This document shows positions 30,462-38,722 of a stretch of 64,000 nt of DNA, in pieces. The notes under the pieces are model-generated. The model searched no databases. It was not told the origin of the DNA and saw only the letters and a program-made list of their open reading frames with translations. The stretch lies in NCBI RefSeq assembly GCF_001854245.1, contig NZ_CP015381.1:1018001-1082000 (forward strand). The letters run 5' to 3'. The translations under genes were made by a program, and so were the position numbers. This DNA is from Desulfococcus multivorans. Its GTDB lineage: Bacteria > Desulfobacterota > Desulfobacteria > Desulfobacterales > Desulfococcaceae. Numbering within the stretch: the stretch's first letter is position 1; every line of letters begins with the position of its first letter.

Positions 30462-32857
30462 ATATCGAAAAAGGCAAGATTCGGTTGTTATCGATATTGG
30501 AGAACACCGGACCTGTCAAGTGGCTCCTTTTGGTTTTGGTGACAACGGTTTTCACCCTGGTTCTCTACCCCAACACCATCATCCGAAGACATGACTATGC
30601 CCTGGGAGACGTGGCCGAACGGGATATCAAGGCCCCGCGTGATTTTCTCATCGAGGACCTGTCCGGTACGGAAAAGAAACGACGGCAGGCCGAGGAGTCC
30701 GTACTGACGGTATATGATCATAACACCATACTGATCGACACCCTTCGGGACAATGTGACAGGTGCCTTCTCCATGATGCATACCTCCGGGGCGGATGCCG
30801 ATGCGACCGACGTGTCCGATGAAGATGCAAGCGGTGTCGACATCGATGGGGCATCGACAGGAGGTGATCATCGCCGGGTTCGGGCCCGGAGGGATGCTTT
30901 CGAAAAAAAACTCGGTATCAGTGTCAGTGCCGGAGCGTTCACCATTCTCGAAAAAGAGGCGTTCTCTTTGGAAATACCGACGTTGATCCTGGGGATTCTT
31001 GAACGGATTCTCGCAAAAGGGGTGGTTTCGAACAAGGAGTTGCTTCTCAAGGATGCCGAGCGGGGCATCCGCCTGCGGGTTGTCGACTCGCATGAGGAAA
31101 AGACCATCCACAATCTGGATCAATTCTATGGACTGGACCAGGCCAAGGCCATGGTCAGAATCGTGGGCAAACCGTTGATGGAGAGTCTCAACTACACCTC
31201 CGCCAATCTTGTCGTCGATTTCACCCAACGGCTGATTCAGCCTAATATCACTCTGAACCGACGGGAAACTGAAGATCGGAAAGCGGCGGCGGCGGCGGCC
31301 GTGAAACCGATTTTTTACAAGATCAAGGCCGGGGAGATGTTGCTGCGCGAAGGAGAGCGGGTGACCGAGATGCAACTGCTGAAGCTGAAAAACCTACGGC
31401 AGCAGAGTCGTCTCGAGAAGGGATATGTCCGCAGCCTCGGCGGGCTGATTCTGATCCTGTCCATGCTGATCATTGTCTATTTCATCCAGACCCGGCATCC
31501 TGGAAACGGGATGTTGTCCAGTAACAAGGCGATCTTGTTTCTGTCGGTGATGCTGATCATTTTCTTTTTATTGCCCAATGTCTCCGAGATTCTGTTCAAG
31601 GCCGTGACCCGGAACACCCCGATCCTGATTTCCGACGACACTCTTTTCGCCGGGATCCCCATGGCGGCGGGCGCCATGACGGTTTGCCTCTTTTTGCGGT
31701 TCGGGACGGCCATCTCCTTTGCCGCGGTGCTGTCGGCCTGTGCTGCGGTTATGTTCCAAGGGCGGTTCGAGGTGTTCCTCTATTTCTTTCTGAGCGGCGT
31801 CATGGGCGCCTACTGGATGCAGAACTGCCGGGAGCGAAAGGTGTTCATCAAGGCGGGTATCCGGCTGGGATTTTTGAACGTGCTTCTTGTCACCGGAGCG
31901 GCCGTTTACATTCGGGGCGTGCCCGGTTTTGATATTCTGTGGGATTGGGTTCTGGCCCTTCTTTCCGGTATAGCGGCGGGCATTATCACCGCCGGTATTG
32001 TCCCCATGCTGGAGATGGCCTTCGGTTACACGACGGATATCACGCTGATGGAATTGGCGAATCTGGAGCAACCCATCCTCCGGCGCTTGATGATGGAAGC
32101 CCCGGGAACCTATCACCACTCGGTGGTCGTGGGTTCCATGGTCGAGGCGGCGGCGGCGGAAATCGGCGCCAATCCGATTCTGGCCAAGGTCTGCGGTTAT
32201 TATCATGATATCGGCAAAATCAACAAGCCATTATATTTCATAGAAAATCAAATGCGCTGTGAAAATCGGCACGATAAGCTCGCACCGTCCATGTCGAGCC
32301 TGATCCTGATCTCTCATGTCAAGGAAGGGGTCGAACTGGCTAAAAAACACAAACTGGGACGGGAAATCATGACCGCCATCCAGCAGCATCACGGCACCAG
32401 CCTGATCCGCTTTTTCTATGACAAGGCCGTCAAGTTGCGGGGCGAACAAGCGGTCAAGATGGAAAATTTCCGATACCCGGGGCCCAAGCCCGAAACGCGG
32501 GAGATTGGCCTGGTGATGCTGGCCGATGTGGTTGAAGCGGCCTCCAGAACCCTGGAGAATCCTAATCCATCGCGAATCCAAGGTCTTGTCCAGAGTCTCA
32601 TCAACAAGATTTTTTCAGACGGTCAGTTGGATTACTGTGAACTGACACTGAAGGATCTTCACAGCATTGCCAAAAGCTTCAACAAGATTCTCAACGGGAT
32701 TCATCACCATCGCATCGAATATCCCGAAAAAAGCGCTGCAAAAGACGATAAGGAAAACCATGAGCGTACTGATCACCAACAACCAAAGTCGGTTCAACGT
32801 TTCCCGGGAAAACCTAAGGAAGACGGCGCAGACCATCTTAAACGCCTTGGGCTGTGA
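30458..32857 (+). CDS. PgpH/YqfF-type membrane HD phosphodiesterase
   Basis: 799 residues. One N-terminal membrane helix (about 22-40) is followed by an extracytoplasmic 7TMR-HDED domain (about 45-320), a seven-helix membrane region (about 335-520) and a cytoplasmic HD domain with HHSVVVGSMVEAAAAE, YYHDIGKINKPLYF and a later HHGTSLIRFFY. By homology it is a c-di-AMP phosphodiesterase; activity is inferred. Residues about 110-140 are an Asp/Ala/Gly-rich insert not typical of the domain. The last 32 residues overlap ybeY by 98 bp and are Lys/Gln/Pro-rich, unlike family C-termini. Coupled to phoH. Confidence 0.92.
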   Translation: MNIEKGKIRLLSILENTGPVKWLLLVLVTTVFTLVLYPNTIIRRHDYALGDVAERDIKAPRDFLIEDLSGTEKKRRQAEESVLTVYDHNTILIDTLRDNVTGAFSMMHTSGADADATDVSDEDASGVDIDGASTGGDHRRVRARRDAFEKKLGISVSAGAFTILEKEAFSLEIPTLILGILERILAKGVVSNKELLLKDAERGIRLRVVDSHEEKTIHNLDQFYGLDQAKAMVRIVGKPLMESLNYTSANLVVDFTQRLIQPNITLNRRETEDRKAAAAAAVKPIFYKIKAGEMLLREGERVTEMQLLKLKNLRQQSRLEKGYVRSLGGLILILSMLIIVYFIQTRHPGNGMLSSNKAILFLSVMLIIFFLLPNVSEILFKAVTRNTPILISDDTLFAGIPMAAGAMTVCLFLRFGTAISFAAVLSACAAVMFQGRFEVFLYFFLSGVMGAYWMQNCRERKVFIKAGIRLGFLNVLLVTGAAVYIRGVPGFDILWDWVLALLSGIAAGIITAGIVPMLEMAFGYTTDITLMELANLEQPILRRLMMEAPGTYHHSVVVGSMVEAAAAEIGANPILAKVCGYYHDIGKINKPLYFIENQMRCENRHDKLAPSMSSLILISHVKEGVELAKKHKLGREIMTAIQQHHGTSLIRFFYDKAVKLRGEQAVKMENFRYPGPKPETREIGLVMLADVVEAASRTLENPNPSRIQGLVQSLINKIFSDGQLDYCELTLKDLHSIAKSFNKILNGIHHHRIEYPEKSAAKDDKENHERTDHQQPKSVQRFPGKPKEDGADHLKRLGL

Positions 32858-33209
32858 GAATGCCGAACTTTCGATTCTGATCGTTGACGATATCCAGATG
32901 GCCGAATACCACCGCGACTACCTCAACCGGGAAGGTCCCACCAACGTCATTGCTTTCGCCATGCAGGAGGGGGAATTCGCTCACGTGGCGCCCTATCTGC
33001 TCGGGGATGTCGTCATCTCCCTGGATACCGCCAACCGGGAGGCTGCGGAGATGGGTATCCATGTGATGGAGCGGTTTGACGAACTCCTGATCCATGGGAT
33101 TCTCCACTTGGTGGGATACGACCATGAGCGGAGCGAAGCGGAGGAGCGCCGCATGGCAGAGAAAAGCGCGGTTCTGGCATCTCTGCTCCGGAAAGCGGGG
33201 AACGAATGA
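32760..33209 (+). CDS. ybeY: YbeY endoribonuclease
   Basis: Zinc-dependent endoribonuclease for 16S rRNA 3'-end maturation and ribosome quality control. 149 residues with the metal motif HGILHLVGYDHE near residue 115 and the conserved NREGPTNVIAFAMQEGE. I start it at the ATG at 32760, after AAGGAAAACC. It lies inside the end of pgpH and overlaps the tsaE start by 4 bp. Confidence 0.95.
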   Translation: MSVLITNNQSRFNVSRENLRKTAQTILNALGCENAELSILIVDDIQMAEYHRDYLNREGPTNVIAFAMQEGEFAHVAPYLLGDVVISLDTANREAAEMGIHVMERFDELLIHGILHLVGYDHERSEAEERRMAEKSAVLASLLRKAGNE

Positions 33210-33700
33210 GTCGGTTTGAGGTCATCCTGATATCCCACTCTCCCGAAGAAACCCAAACCCTGGGCCGAGAGATCGGTTTGAGGGTCCGCCCCGGCACAGT
33301 CATCGCCCTCTTCGGCGATCTGGGCAGTGGGAAAACGGCCCTGGTTCAGGGATTGGCTCGCGGGATAGGCGTACCCGAGGACGAGGTCGTCACCAGCCCC
33401 ACCTATACGCTGATCAATGAATATTCGGGACGGCACCCCTTCTATCACATCGATCTCTATCGTCTGGACAGCACGGTGGATTTCGAGGAGATCGGTCTCG
33501 AAGAAGCCCTTTACGGAGAAGGCGTCGCGGCAGTCGAGTGGGCGGAGCGGCTCCATAATGAAGCTCTTTCGGAGCACCTCGACGTTCACCTTTACCTGGA
33601 TTCCGCCGACCCTGATCGGCGTAGGATCCGGCTGATGGCCTACGGGTCTGAAACGGTCAACTTGTTAAGAGATCTGAAAAATATTTTGAAGGAGAAATAA
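33206..33700 (+). CDS. tsaE: TsaE, tRNA t6A-modification ATPase
   Basis: ATPase partner in threonylcarbamoyl-adenosine (t6A37) tRNA modification. 164 residues: Walker A FGDLGSGKTALVQGLARG, the conserved TSPTYTLINEY and HIDLYRLD, and VAAVEWAERL. It starts within an ATGA overlap with ybeY and shares its final base with the lysC start. Confidence 0.95.
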   Translation: MSRFEVILISHSPEETQTLGREIGLRVRPGTVIALFGDLGSGKTALVQGLARGIGVPEDEVVTSPTYTLINEYSGRHPFYHIDLYRLDSTVDFEEIGLEEALYGEGVAAVEWAERLHNEALSEHLDVHLYLDSADPDRRRIRLMAYGSETVNLLRDLKNILKEK

Positions 33701-34920
33701 TGGGGGTAATTGTACAGAAATTCGGGGGGACATCGGTTGCGGACACCGAGCGCATTCGAAACGTCGCAAAGCGGGTCGCCAAAACCTATGACGCGGGCCA
33801 CGATGTGGTTGTCATCCTTTCTGCCATGGCGGGCGTGACGGATCAGCTCATCTCCATGGCCTCGACGATTTGCGAGCGGCCGGAAAAACGAGAAATGGAC
33901 GTGCTCCTCGCCACCGGCGAACAGACAACCGCAGCTCTCCTCGCCATGACATTGATTTCCATGAAATATCCGGCCCGATCCCTGATGGGGTTTCAGGCCG
34001 AGGTCCGGACGGACTGCGCCTTCGGTAATGCCAGGATTCTGGATATCCATGCCGATCGCATCGAGGTGTTGCTTCGACAGCGAAATATCGTCGTCATCGC
34101 CGGTTTTCAGGGGCACGATTGCGAGGGAAACATCACGACTCTGGGTCGGGGCGGCAGCGATACATCCGCGGTGGCTATAGCCGCCGCTATCAAGGCGGAT
34201 GTCTGCGAGATCTACACGGATGTGGATGGGGTATATACGACGGATCCGAACATCTGCAGCAAGGCTCGGAAAATCAAGAGCATCGCCTATGATGAAATGC
34301 TCGAGATGGCCAGCCTCGGGGCAAAGGTCCTTCAGATTCGCTCTGTGGAATTTGCTAAGAAATACAATGTCCCCATACATGTTCGTTCATCATTTTCGCA
34401 AGAGGAGGGTACGATGGTTTGGAGTGAGGAAGCCGACATGGAGCGCCTTTTAGTGTCCGGAATCACCTGCAGCAAAAACGATGCCAGGATCATGGTCAAA
34501 GGGGTGCCGGATCAGCCCGGAATGGCCGCCAAAGTGCTGGCCCCCATTGCCGAGGCCGGCATCGTTGTGGACATGATCATCCAATCCTCTCCCAAGAACG
34601 GCACCAATGACATCGCGTTTACCGTGCCCCGTACGGAATACAAGGCCGCTATGGAAATCGAACAGCGTGTAGTCGAGGCCATCGGCGCCGAGGGTGTCTA
34701 CGGAGACGAGAGCATCGCCAAGGTTTCGGTGGTGGGCATCGGGATGAAAAGCCATTCGGGGGTAGCGGCAAAGATGTTTTCGACGTTGGCTGCCGAGAAT
34801 ATCAACATCCGCATGATCAGTACATCCGAGATCCATATCTCCTGCGTGATAGTGGAAAAATACGCCGAACTGGCGGTCCGCGCCCTTCACACGGCATTCG
34901 GGCTGGACAGCGATCTCTAA
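33700..34920 (+). CDS. lysC: Aspartate kinase
   Basis: First step of Lys/Thr/Met synthesis. 406 residues. Kinase motif VQKFGGTSVADTERIRN, then TLGRGGSDTSAVAIAAA and YTDVDGVYTTDP, and two C-terminal ACT domains (KGVPDQPGMAAKVLAPIAEA; VVGIGMKSHSGVAAKMF). The ACT pair implies allosteric control by lysine and/or threonine. It follows tsaE without a gap; no lysine riboswitch is expected or seen. Confidence 0.96.
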   Translation: MGVIVQKFGGTSVADTERIRNVAKRVAKTYDAGHDVVVILSAMAGVTDQLISMASTICERPEKREMDVLLATGEQTTAALLAMTLISMKYPARSLMGFQAEVRTDCAFGNARILDIHADRIEVLLRQRNIVVIAGFQGHDCEGNITTLGRGGSDTSAVAIAAAIKADVCEIYTDVDGVYTTDPNICSKARKIKSIAYDEMLEMASLGAKVLQIRSVEFAKKYNVPIHVRSSFSQEEGTMVWSEEADMERLLVSGITCSKNDARIMVKGVPDQPGMAAKVLAPIAEAGIVVDMIIQSSPKNGTNDIAFTVPRTEYKAAMEIEQRVVEAIGAEGVYGDESIAKVSVVGIGMKSHSGVAAKMFSTLAAENINIRMISTSEIHISCVIVEKYAELAVRALHTAFGLDSDL

Positions 34921-34923
34921 CGG

Positions 34924-35019
34924 GTGCGGCGTTTCATACCCGACCAGTTGCTCGCGGTGATGGCGCTGGCGTCGGTTTTGGCCGTGATCATTCTGTTGCG
35001 GGAATGGTTGCGTTTTTAA
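34924..35019 (+). CDS. Possible 31-residue membrane peptide
   Basis: GTG at 34924, 3 nt after the lysC stop, opens VRRFIPDQLLAVMALASVLA followed by VIILLREWLRF and a TAA at 35017-35019. It has a positively charged start, one hydrophobic helix of about 17 residues, and a charged end: the layout of a small single-pass protein. There is no independent ribosome-binding site, so it would depend on coupling to lysC. The TAA ends one base before the next promoter. It could be chance; I have no homologue in mind. Confidence 0.35.
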   Translation: MRRFIPDQLLAVMALASVLAVIILLREWLRF

Positions 35020-35048
35020 TTGACAAACTCAATTCTTGTGAATAATTT
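35020..35048 (+). promoter_or_regulatory. Promoter of the HesB-like selenoprotein gene
   Basis: -35 TTGACA (35020-35025), 17-nt spacer, -10 TAATTT (35043-35048) with an upstream TG (TGTGAA) of extended -10 type. The leader is about 55 nt. Confidence 0.6.
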
Positions 35049-35050
35049 AA

Positions 35051-35083
35051 TTGAAATTTCAAATTTATGAGAAGTCTTCTCAT
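35051..35083. promoter_or_regulatory. Two adjacent palindromes at the start of the selenoprotein transcript
   Basis: TTGAAATTTCAA (35051-35062, perfect 12 bp) and ATGAGAAG-T-CTTCTCAT (35067-35083, perfect 8-bp arms). Both lie from the predicted +1 to +30, where a repressor or an Fe-S/redox regulator could bind. The regulator is unknown. Confidence 0.45.
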
Positions 35084-35110
35084 GAATCCAAATCCAAGGA
35101 GGAAAAAAGC

Positions 35111-35434
35111 ATGCTTGAGGTAACATCGTCGGCGACGACGCAACTGAAGGAATATTTCAAGGGCAGAAAGATCGAACCCATTCGGATTTTTCTGAACGAG
35201 GGCGGCTGAGGCGGCCCGTCTTTGGCGATGGCTCTGGATGAGCCAAGAGACGGCGATATGACTAAAGAAATTGATGGATTTACCTACCTCGTCAATGAGG
35301 ATTTCATGGAAAAAGTCAAGCCCATCAAGGTGGATTTCGTTGATATCGGTTTCAGACTCTCCTGCGGTGTCGATTTCAACACCGGCAGCGGGGGATGTTC
35401 AGGATGCGGGACTACCAGCAACTGCTGTTCGTAA
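35111..35434 (+). CDS. HesB/IscA-like selenoprotein (UGA at 35207 read as selenocysteine)
   Basis: 107 residues if the in-frame UGA at 35207-35209 is read as Sec33. The flanking sequence is IRIFLNEGG-U-GGPSLAMALDEP. The reading frame continues with normal coding sequence to CSGCGTTSNCCS and a TAA at 35432. The family is the HesB-like selenoprotein known from sulfate-reducing Desulfobacteria, an A-type Fe-S-carrier fold with a Cys-rich tail. AAGGAGG lies 9 nt before the ATG. Without Sec decoding only a 32-residue peptide would be made, and automatic calls would start at 35222 or later. Role in Fe-S handling is inferred. Own promoter and terminator. Confidence 0.88.
35207..35234 (+). promoter_or_regulatory. 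Selenocysteine UGA and SECIS-like hairpin
   Basis: After the UGA (35207-35209), GGCCCGTC (35213-35220) can pair with GATGGCTC (35227-35234) with one C-C mismatch and two G-T pairs, around a TTTGGC loop containing G residues. Position and size fit a bacterial SECIS, which has little fixed sequence. Confidence 0.6.
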
Positions 35435-35458
35435 GCTCCTCCATTCGACGATTTTAAA

Positions 35459-35488
35459 AAGGGCGGTCGTGATCGGTCGCCCTTTTTT
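35459..35488 (+). terminator. Intrinsic terminator of the selenoprotein gene
   Basis: AAGGGCGGTC pairs with GGTCGCCCTT (with two G-T pairs) around GTGATC, followed by a T-run to 35488. Confidence 0.8.
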
Positions 35489-35609
35489 TGTGCGCCCGGC
35501 GCCTATGGCTCTCGGATCAGGCTTTCGGGATGGGAAAGGCGATCATCTGATTATGATACGGTCCGACAATTGTGTCCGGTCTGTATATCATGCTGGGGAG
35601 GTGGGCATT

Positions 35610-36326
35610 ATGGCGAAGGTGGACTATGTTCTCAACGATTCGACGGCGTTGGTGACGCTGGGTGACGGCGAGAATCGTTTCAACCCGGATTTTTTGAATG
35701 CGGTCCTGACGGTTTTAGACCGGATCGAAAACGAAACCGAAGCGGCCACACTGGTGGTTCGATCCTCCCACGAGAAAATCTTCTGCAATGGAATCGATCT
35801 GGCATGGCTTACACCCGTCATTCAGGGGCAGGACATGGGGACGGCCAAGGATTTCTTTTATCTCCTGAACCGGCTTCTCAAACGAACCCTGACCTACCCC
35901 ATGATTACCGTGGCGGCCATTACCGGCCATTCCTTTGCCGGGGGTGCCATATGGTCCTGCGCCTTCGACTTTCGGTTCATGCGATCGGGTAGAGGCTTTT
36001 TCTGTTTCCCGGAGGTCGACCTGGGCATTCCGTTTTTACCGGGGATGTTGGCATTGTTGAAAAAAGCCATTCCCATGTATAAATTGGAGGAGATGCATCA
36101 TACGGGCGTTCGCCTGACGGCCGAGGAATGCGAACGGCATCACATCATCAGAAAAGCCTGTCCCATGGAGACGCTCCTGGAGGAAGCGATGGCCTTTTCC
36201 CAGGGAATCGGCAAGCGACGGGAGATTGTCCGGGAAATGAAGGCCCGGCTTTACCGGGACATCATTCATGCTCTGGATGTCGAGGATATTCCCTACATTG
36301 AATCGGAACGATTCAATATCGCATGA
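35610..36326 (+). CDS. Enoyl-CoA hydratase/isomerase family protein, probably a Delta3-Delta2-enoyl-CoA isomerase
   Basis: A 238-residue crotonase-fold protein. The oxyanion-hole segments are KIFCNGIDLAWL and GHSFAGGAIWSCAFDFRFM. Only one of the two crotonase glutamates is present (FPEVDLGIPFLP); the other position is Ile/Trp. This single-Glu pattern, and the MRSGRGFFCFPEVDLGIPF stretch, resemble eukaryotic peroxisomal and plant enoyl-CoA isomerases more than hydratases. I start at the ATG at 35610 after GGGGAGGTGGGC. A longer frame from 35271 would read over the selenoprotein gene and the terminator and is rejected. A role in unsaturated fatty acid oxidation is inference. Confidence 0.85.
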   Translation: MAKVDYVLNDSTALVTLGDGENRFNPDFLNAVLTVLDRIENETEAATLVVRSSHEKIFCNGIDLAWLTPVIQGQDMGTAKDFFYLLNRLLKRTLTYPMITVAAITGHSFAGGAIWSCAFDFRFMRSGRGFFCFPEVDLGIPFLPGMLALLKKAIPMYKLEEMHHTGVRLTAEECERHHIIRKACPMETLLEEAMAFSQGIGKRREIVREMKARLYRDIIHALDVEDIPYIESERFNIA

Positions 36327-36391
36327 GGTAAAACCTCGAAACACTTTTCAGGCCGCAGGATTGACCGCATCCGTTTTTCCGGAGGTGAAAC

Positions 36392-37300
36392 ATGAGAATA
36401 TGGATAACCGGTGGTACGGGTTTTGTAGGGACGCAACTGTCGGAACGACTCCTGAATGAAGGGCACACGGTGGTCGCCGTTGGCACCCGGGCGAAGTTCG
36501 ATGGTGTTCGGCATGAAAATTTTCAGTATGTTTCCGCCGATACCACCCGGGAAGGGGCATGGCAGGAGGGGCTTCGGGATGCCGATGCAGTGGTCAACCT
36601 GACGGGGCGATCGATTTTCAAGTACTGGACCGATGCCGTCAAAAAGGCCATATATCACAGTCGCGTGGCCACAACCCACAACATCGTGGCGGCTTTCCAA
36701 GCGGACCCCGGTCGGGATAAGGTTCTGGTCAGCACCTCGGCGGTGGGATATTACGGTGACGGCGGGGATGGCATTCTCACTGAGGCCTCGCCCCGGGGGG
36801 AAGGGTTTCTTGCGGATGTCTCGAAGGACTGGGAGCATGAGGCCCTGGCAGCAGCCGACAAAGGGGTTCGGGTCGTCATTTCCCGGTTTGGCATCATTTT
36901 GGGAAGGAACGGCGGCGCACTGAAACAGATGCGCCTTCCTTTCCGGCTCGGACTGGGGGGACCACTGGGAGACGGGCGCCACTGGTTCCCCTGGATCCAC
37001 GAAGACGATCTCATTTCGGCCATCCTGTTTGTCCTGAACGAAAAAGGGATTACGGGACCTGTCAACATGACGGCTCCGAACCCGGTTCAAAACCGAACCT
37101 TCGTCAAAGCTCTCGGCCGGGCGGTTCGGCGGCCTGCGCTCATACCGGTTCCGGGATGCGTGCTGAAGACCGTCATGGGCGAATTCGGCGGGGTTCTCCT
37201 TTCCAGCCAAAGGGTCCTTCCCGTGAAACTGCTGGACGCCGGTTTCCGGTTCGCATACCCGGAAATCTATCCCGCCCTCAAGCATCTGGTCGAGGGGTGA
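36392..37300 (+). CDS. TIGR01777 family epimerase (YfcH-like SDR)
   Basis: A 302-residue extended short-chain dehydrogenase-like protein. The NAD(P) motif is TGGTGFVGTQLSERLL at residues 6-21, and VLVSTSAVGYYGDGGD carries the Tyr region. The C-terminal domain of unknown function has the conserved PVPGCVLKTVMGEFGGVLL and SQRVLPVKLLDAGF. A clear ribosome-binding site (GGAGGTGAAAC) precedes the ATG. The substrate of the family is unknown. It follows the crotonase gene by 65 bp. Confidence 0.9.
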   Translation: MRIWITGGTGFVGTQLSERLLNEGHTVVAVGTRAKFDGVRHENFQYVSADTTREGAWQEGLRDADAVVNLTGRSIFKYWTDAVKKAIYHSRVATTHNIVAAFQADPGRDKVLVSTSAVGYYGDGGDGILTEASPRGEGFLADVSKDWEHEALAAADKGVRVVISRFGIILGRNGGALKQMRLPFRLGLGGPLGDGRHWFPWIHEDDLISAILFVLNEKGITGPVNMTAPNPVQNRTFVKALGRAVRRPALIPVPGCVLKTVMGEFGGVLLSSQRVLPVKLLDAGFRFAYPEIYPALKHLVEG

Positions 37301-37551
37301 TGCTCTGGTGAATCCACCCCTTGCCGGGAAGAATTGCGGCCTCGATTTTCCCCGTTGCTATTGAGTTCTTTCTCATGGCATAATATATGAAATTCAATTT
37401 TCGACTTTCATAGGCCGTATCTTTCCGGTCAACGTTATGGAAGTCGAGCGTTGCGTAATCCAATTATATTGTGCATAAATGACATCATCTTGGAAACGAT
37501 GGGGCGCCGGTTTCAGCTGTTGCGCCCTGAAGCGAAAAGAAGGAGTCGGCG

Positions 37552-38094
37552 ATGACGGACTTGATGGATGCCGTGGTTTCACGGAGAAGCATTCGAAAAT
37601 ACGAAGATCGACCGGTGCCGGATGAAGCCCTGAACGATATACTGGAAGCCGTGCGGTATGCACCTTCCTGGACAAACTGCCAGTGTTGGGATATCGTCGT
37701 GGTCAGAGACGACGCCGTCAAGGGTCGGCTTCAAGAGGCCGTCGCTCCGAAGAACCCCGCCGTGAAAGCCGTCGGCGCCGCACCCGTGGTGCTGGCTGTC
37801 TGCGGCCGGAAAGGGGTGTCCGGATACTACGACGGTAAGGCATCCACCAAGTTTGGTGACTGGTACCTGTTCGACCTCGGGATCGCAACCCAAACCCTTT
37901 GCCTCGCCGCTCACGGGAAAGGGCTCGGCACCGTTGTGGTGGGGCTGATGGATCACGACCGGGCCGCCGCCGTTCTGAATGTTCCAGAGACCCACGACCT
38001 GGTGGTGCTGATTCCCATGGGGTATCCCGCCAAACGCCCGAGTATGCCCAAACGCAAAGAGCGGAATGAATTCGTTCATTGGGAATCATTTTGA
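37552..38094 (+). CDS. Nitroreductase family protein
   Basis: A 180-residue FMN-dependent oxidoreductase by fold. It has the FMN-phosphate-binding RRSIRKYEDRPVPDEAL near the start, YAPSWTNCQCWDIVVV, and the C-terminal GYPAKRPSMPKR. The substrate is not predictable. AGAAGGAGTCGGCG precedes the ATG. A weak promoter (TTGCGT 37451-37456, 17 nt, CATAAA 37474-37479) may serve it. The next gene starts 11 bp later. Confidence 0.9.
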   Translation: MTDLMDAVVSRRSIRKYEDRPVPDEALNDILEAVRYAPSWTNCQCWDIVVVRDDAVKGRLQEAVAPKNPAVKAVGAAPVVLAVCGRKGVSGYYDGKASTKFGDWYLFDLGIATQTLCLAAHGKGLGTVVVGLMDHDRAAAVLNVPETHDLVVLIPMGYPAKRPSMPKRKERNEFVHWESF

Positions 38095-38105
38095 AGGGCT
38101 ACCGA

Positions 38106-38675
38106 ATGTCGGGGTATTCCGCGAAATCGGTTTGGAAAGCGGATCACGGGGGAGCCAGTGACTCGGATTGTCGGAAAGTCGGATTTCGGGTGATTTTGGG
38201 GGTGATCCTCCTGTCGTTCTGGACGATAACCGGTTGCAAGAGCGCACCGCCTGCGGAGCCTGCCGCTTCCGAGGACCTTTTTATTCGTCAGGTTTCCGAA
38301 ATTCCAGGGTATCCAAAACAGGCGCTGTTTGAAGGGGCGAAGCTTTGGCTTGCCGCCGGCTTTTCTTCGGACCTGGATGTCATTCAATACGCGAATCGGG
38401 ACCAGGGAACCATCATTGGAAAAACCTCCTTTCCTTATTCAAGACCGTCCCGATGGGGACAAACGGAACGTTTCGATTTTCGATTCACGGTCATGGTCGA
38501 AACCAGGGACCACAGGATTCGAACCACCTTCTCGGATATGGCCCTGGTGGGCTTTCACGGGTTCGAAAATATACGGAAGGACGACATGGAGGCGATTCGG
38601 CCCCAGTTGGCGGCTGCCGTCGAGGCGCTTGTGGCCTCGTTTCACCGGGAGGAGTCGTTGCAGGACGAATGGTAG
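38106..38675 (+). CDS. Predicted lipoprotein with DUF4468-like beta-strand domain
   Basis: 189 residues from the ATG at 38106 (GAAGGG 8 nt upstream). About 25 polar residues precede a hydrophobic segment (VILGVILLSFWTITGC) whose ITGC is a lipobox, so the mature protein would be anchored at Cys. The domain that follows (TIIGKTSFPYS, FDFRFTVMVETRDHRIRTTF) looks like DUF4468, a TBP-like fold of unknown function. The N-terminal part before the signal is unusually long, so the start may lie further in. It sits between the nitroreductase and kdsD. Confidence 0.72.
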   Translation: MSGYSAKSVWKADHGGASDSDCRKVGFRVILGVILLSFWTITGCKSAPPAEPAASEDLFIRQVSEIPGYPKQALFEGAKLWLAAGFSSDLDVIQYANRDQGTIIGKTSFPYSRPSRWGQTERFDFRFTVMVETRDHRIRTTFSDMALVGFHGFENIRKDDMEAIRPQLAAAVEALVASFHREESLQDEW

Positions 38676-38722
38676 TCGTGGAAACTGCTTCCGACCTGGG
38701 AAGGCATGGGGAGTGAAGTGAT

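Noticed and set aside
35207-35209. UGA as a true stop, making the HesB-like gene a pseudogene
   Set aside because: Both sides are intact family sequence in one frame, with the known GG-U-GG context and a following hairpin; no other damage is present.
35271-35609. N-terminal extension of the enoyl-CoA isomerase-like gene
   Set aside because: It would read through the selenoprotein gene and its terminator out of frame; a good ribosome-binding site precedes 35610.
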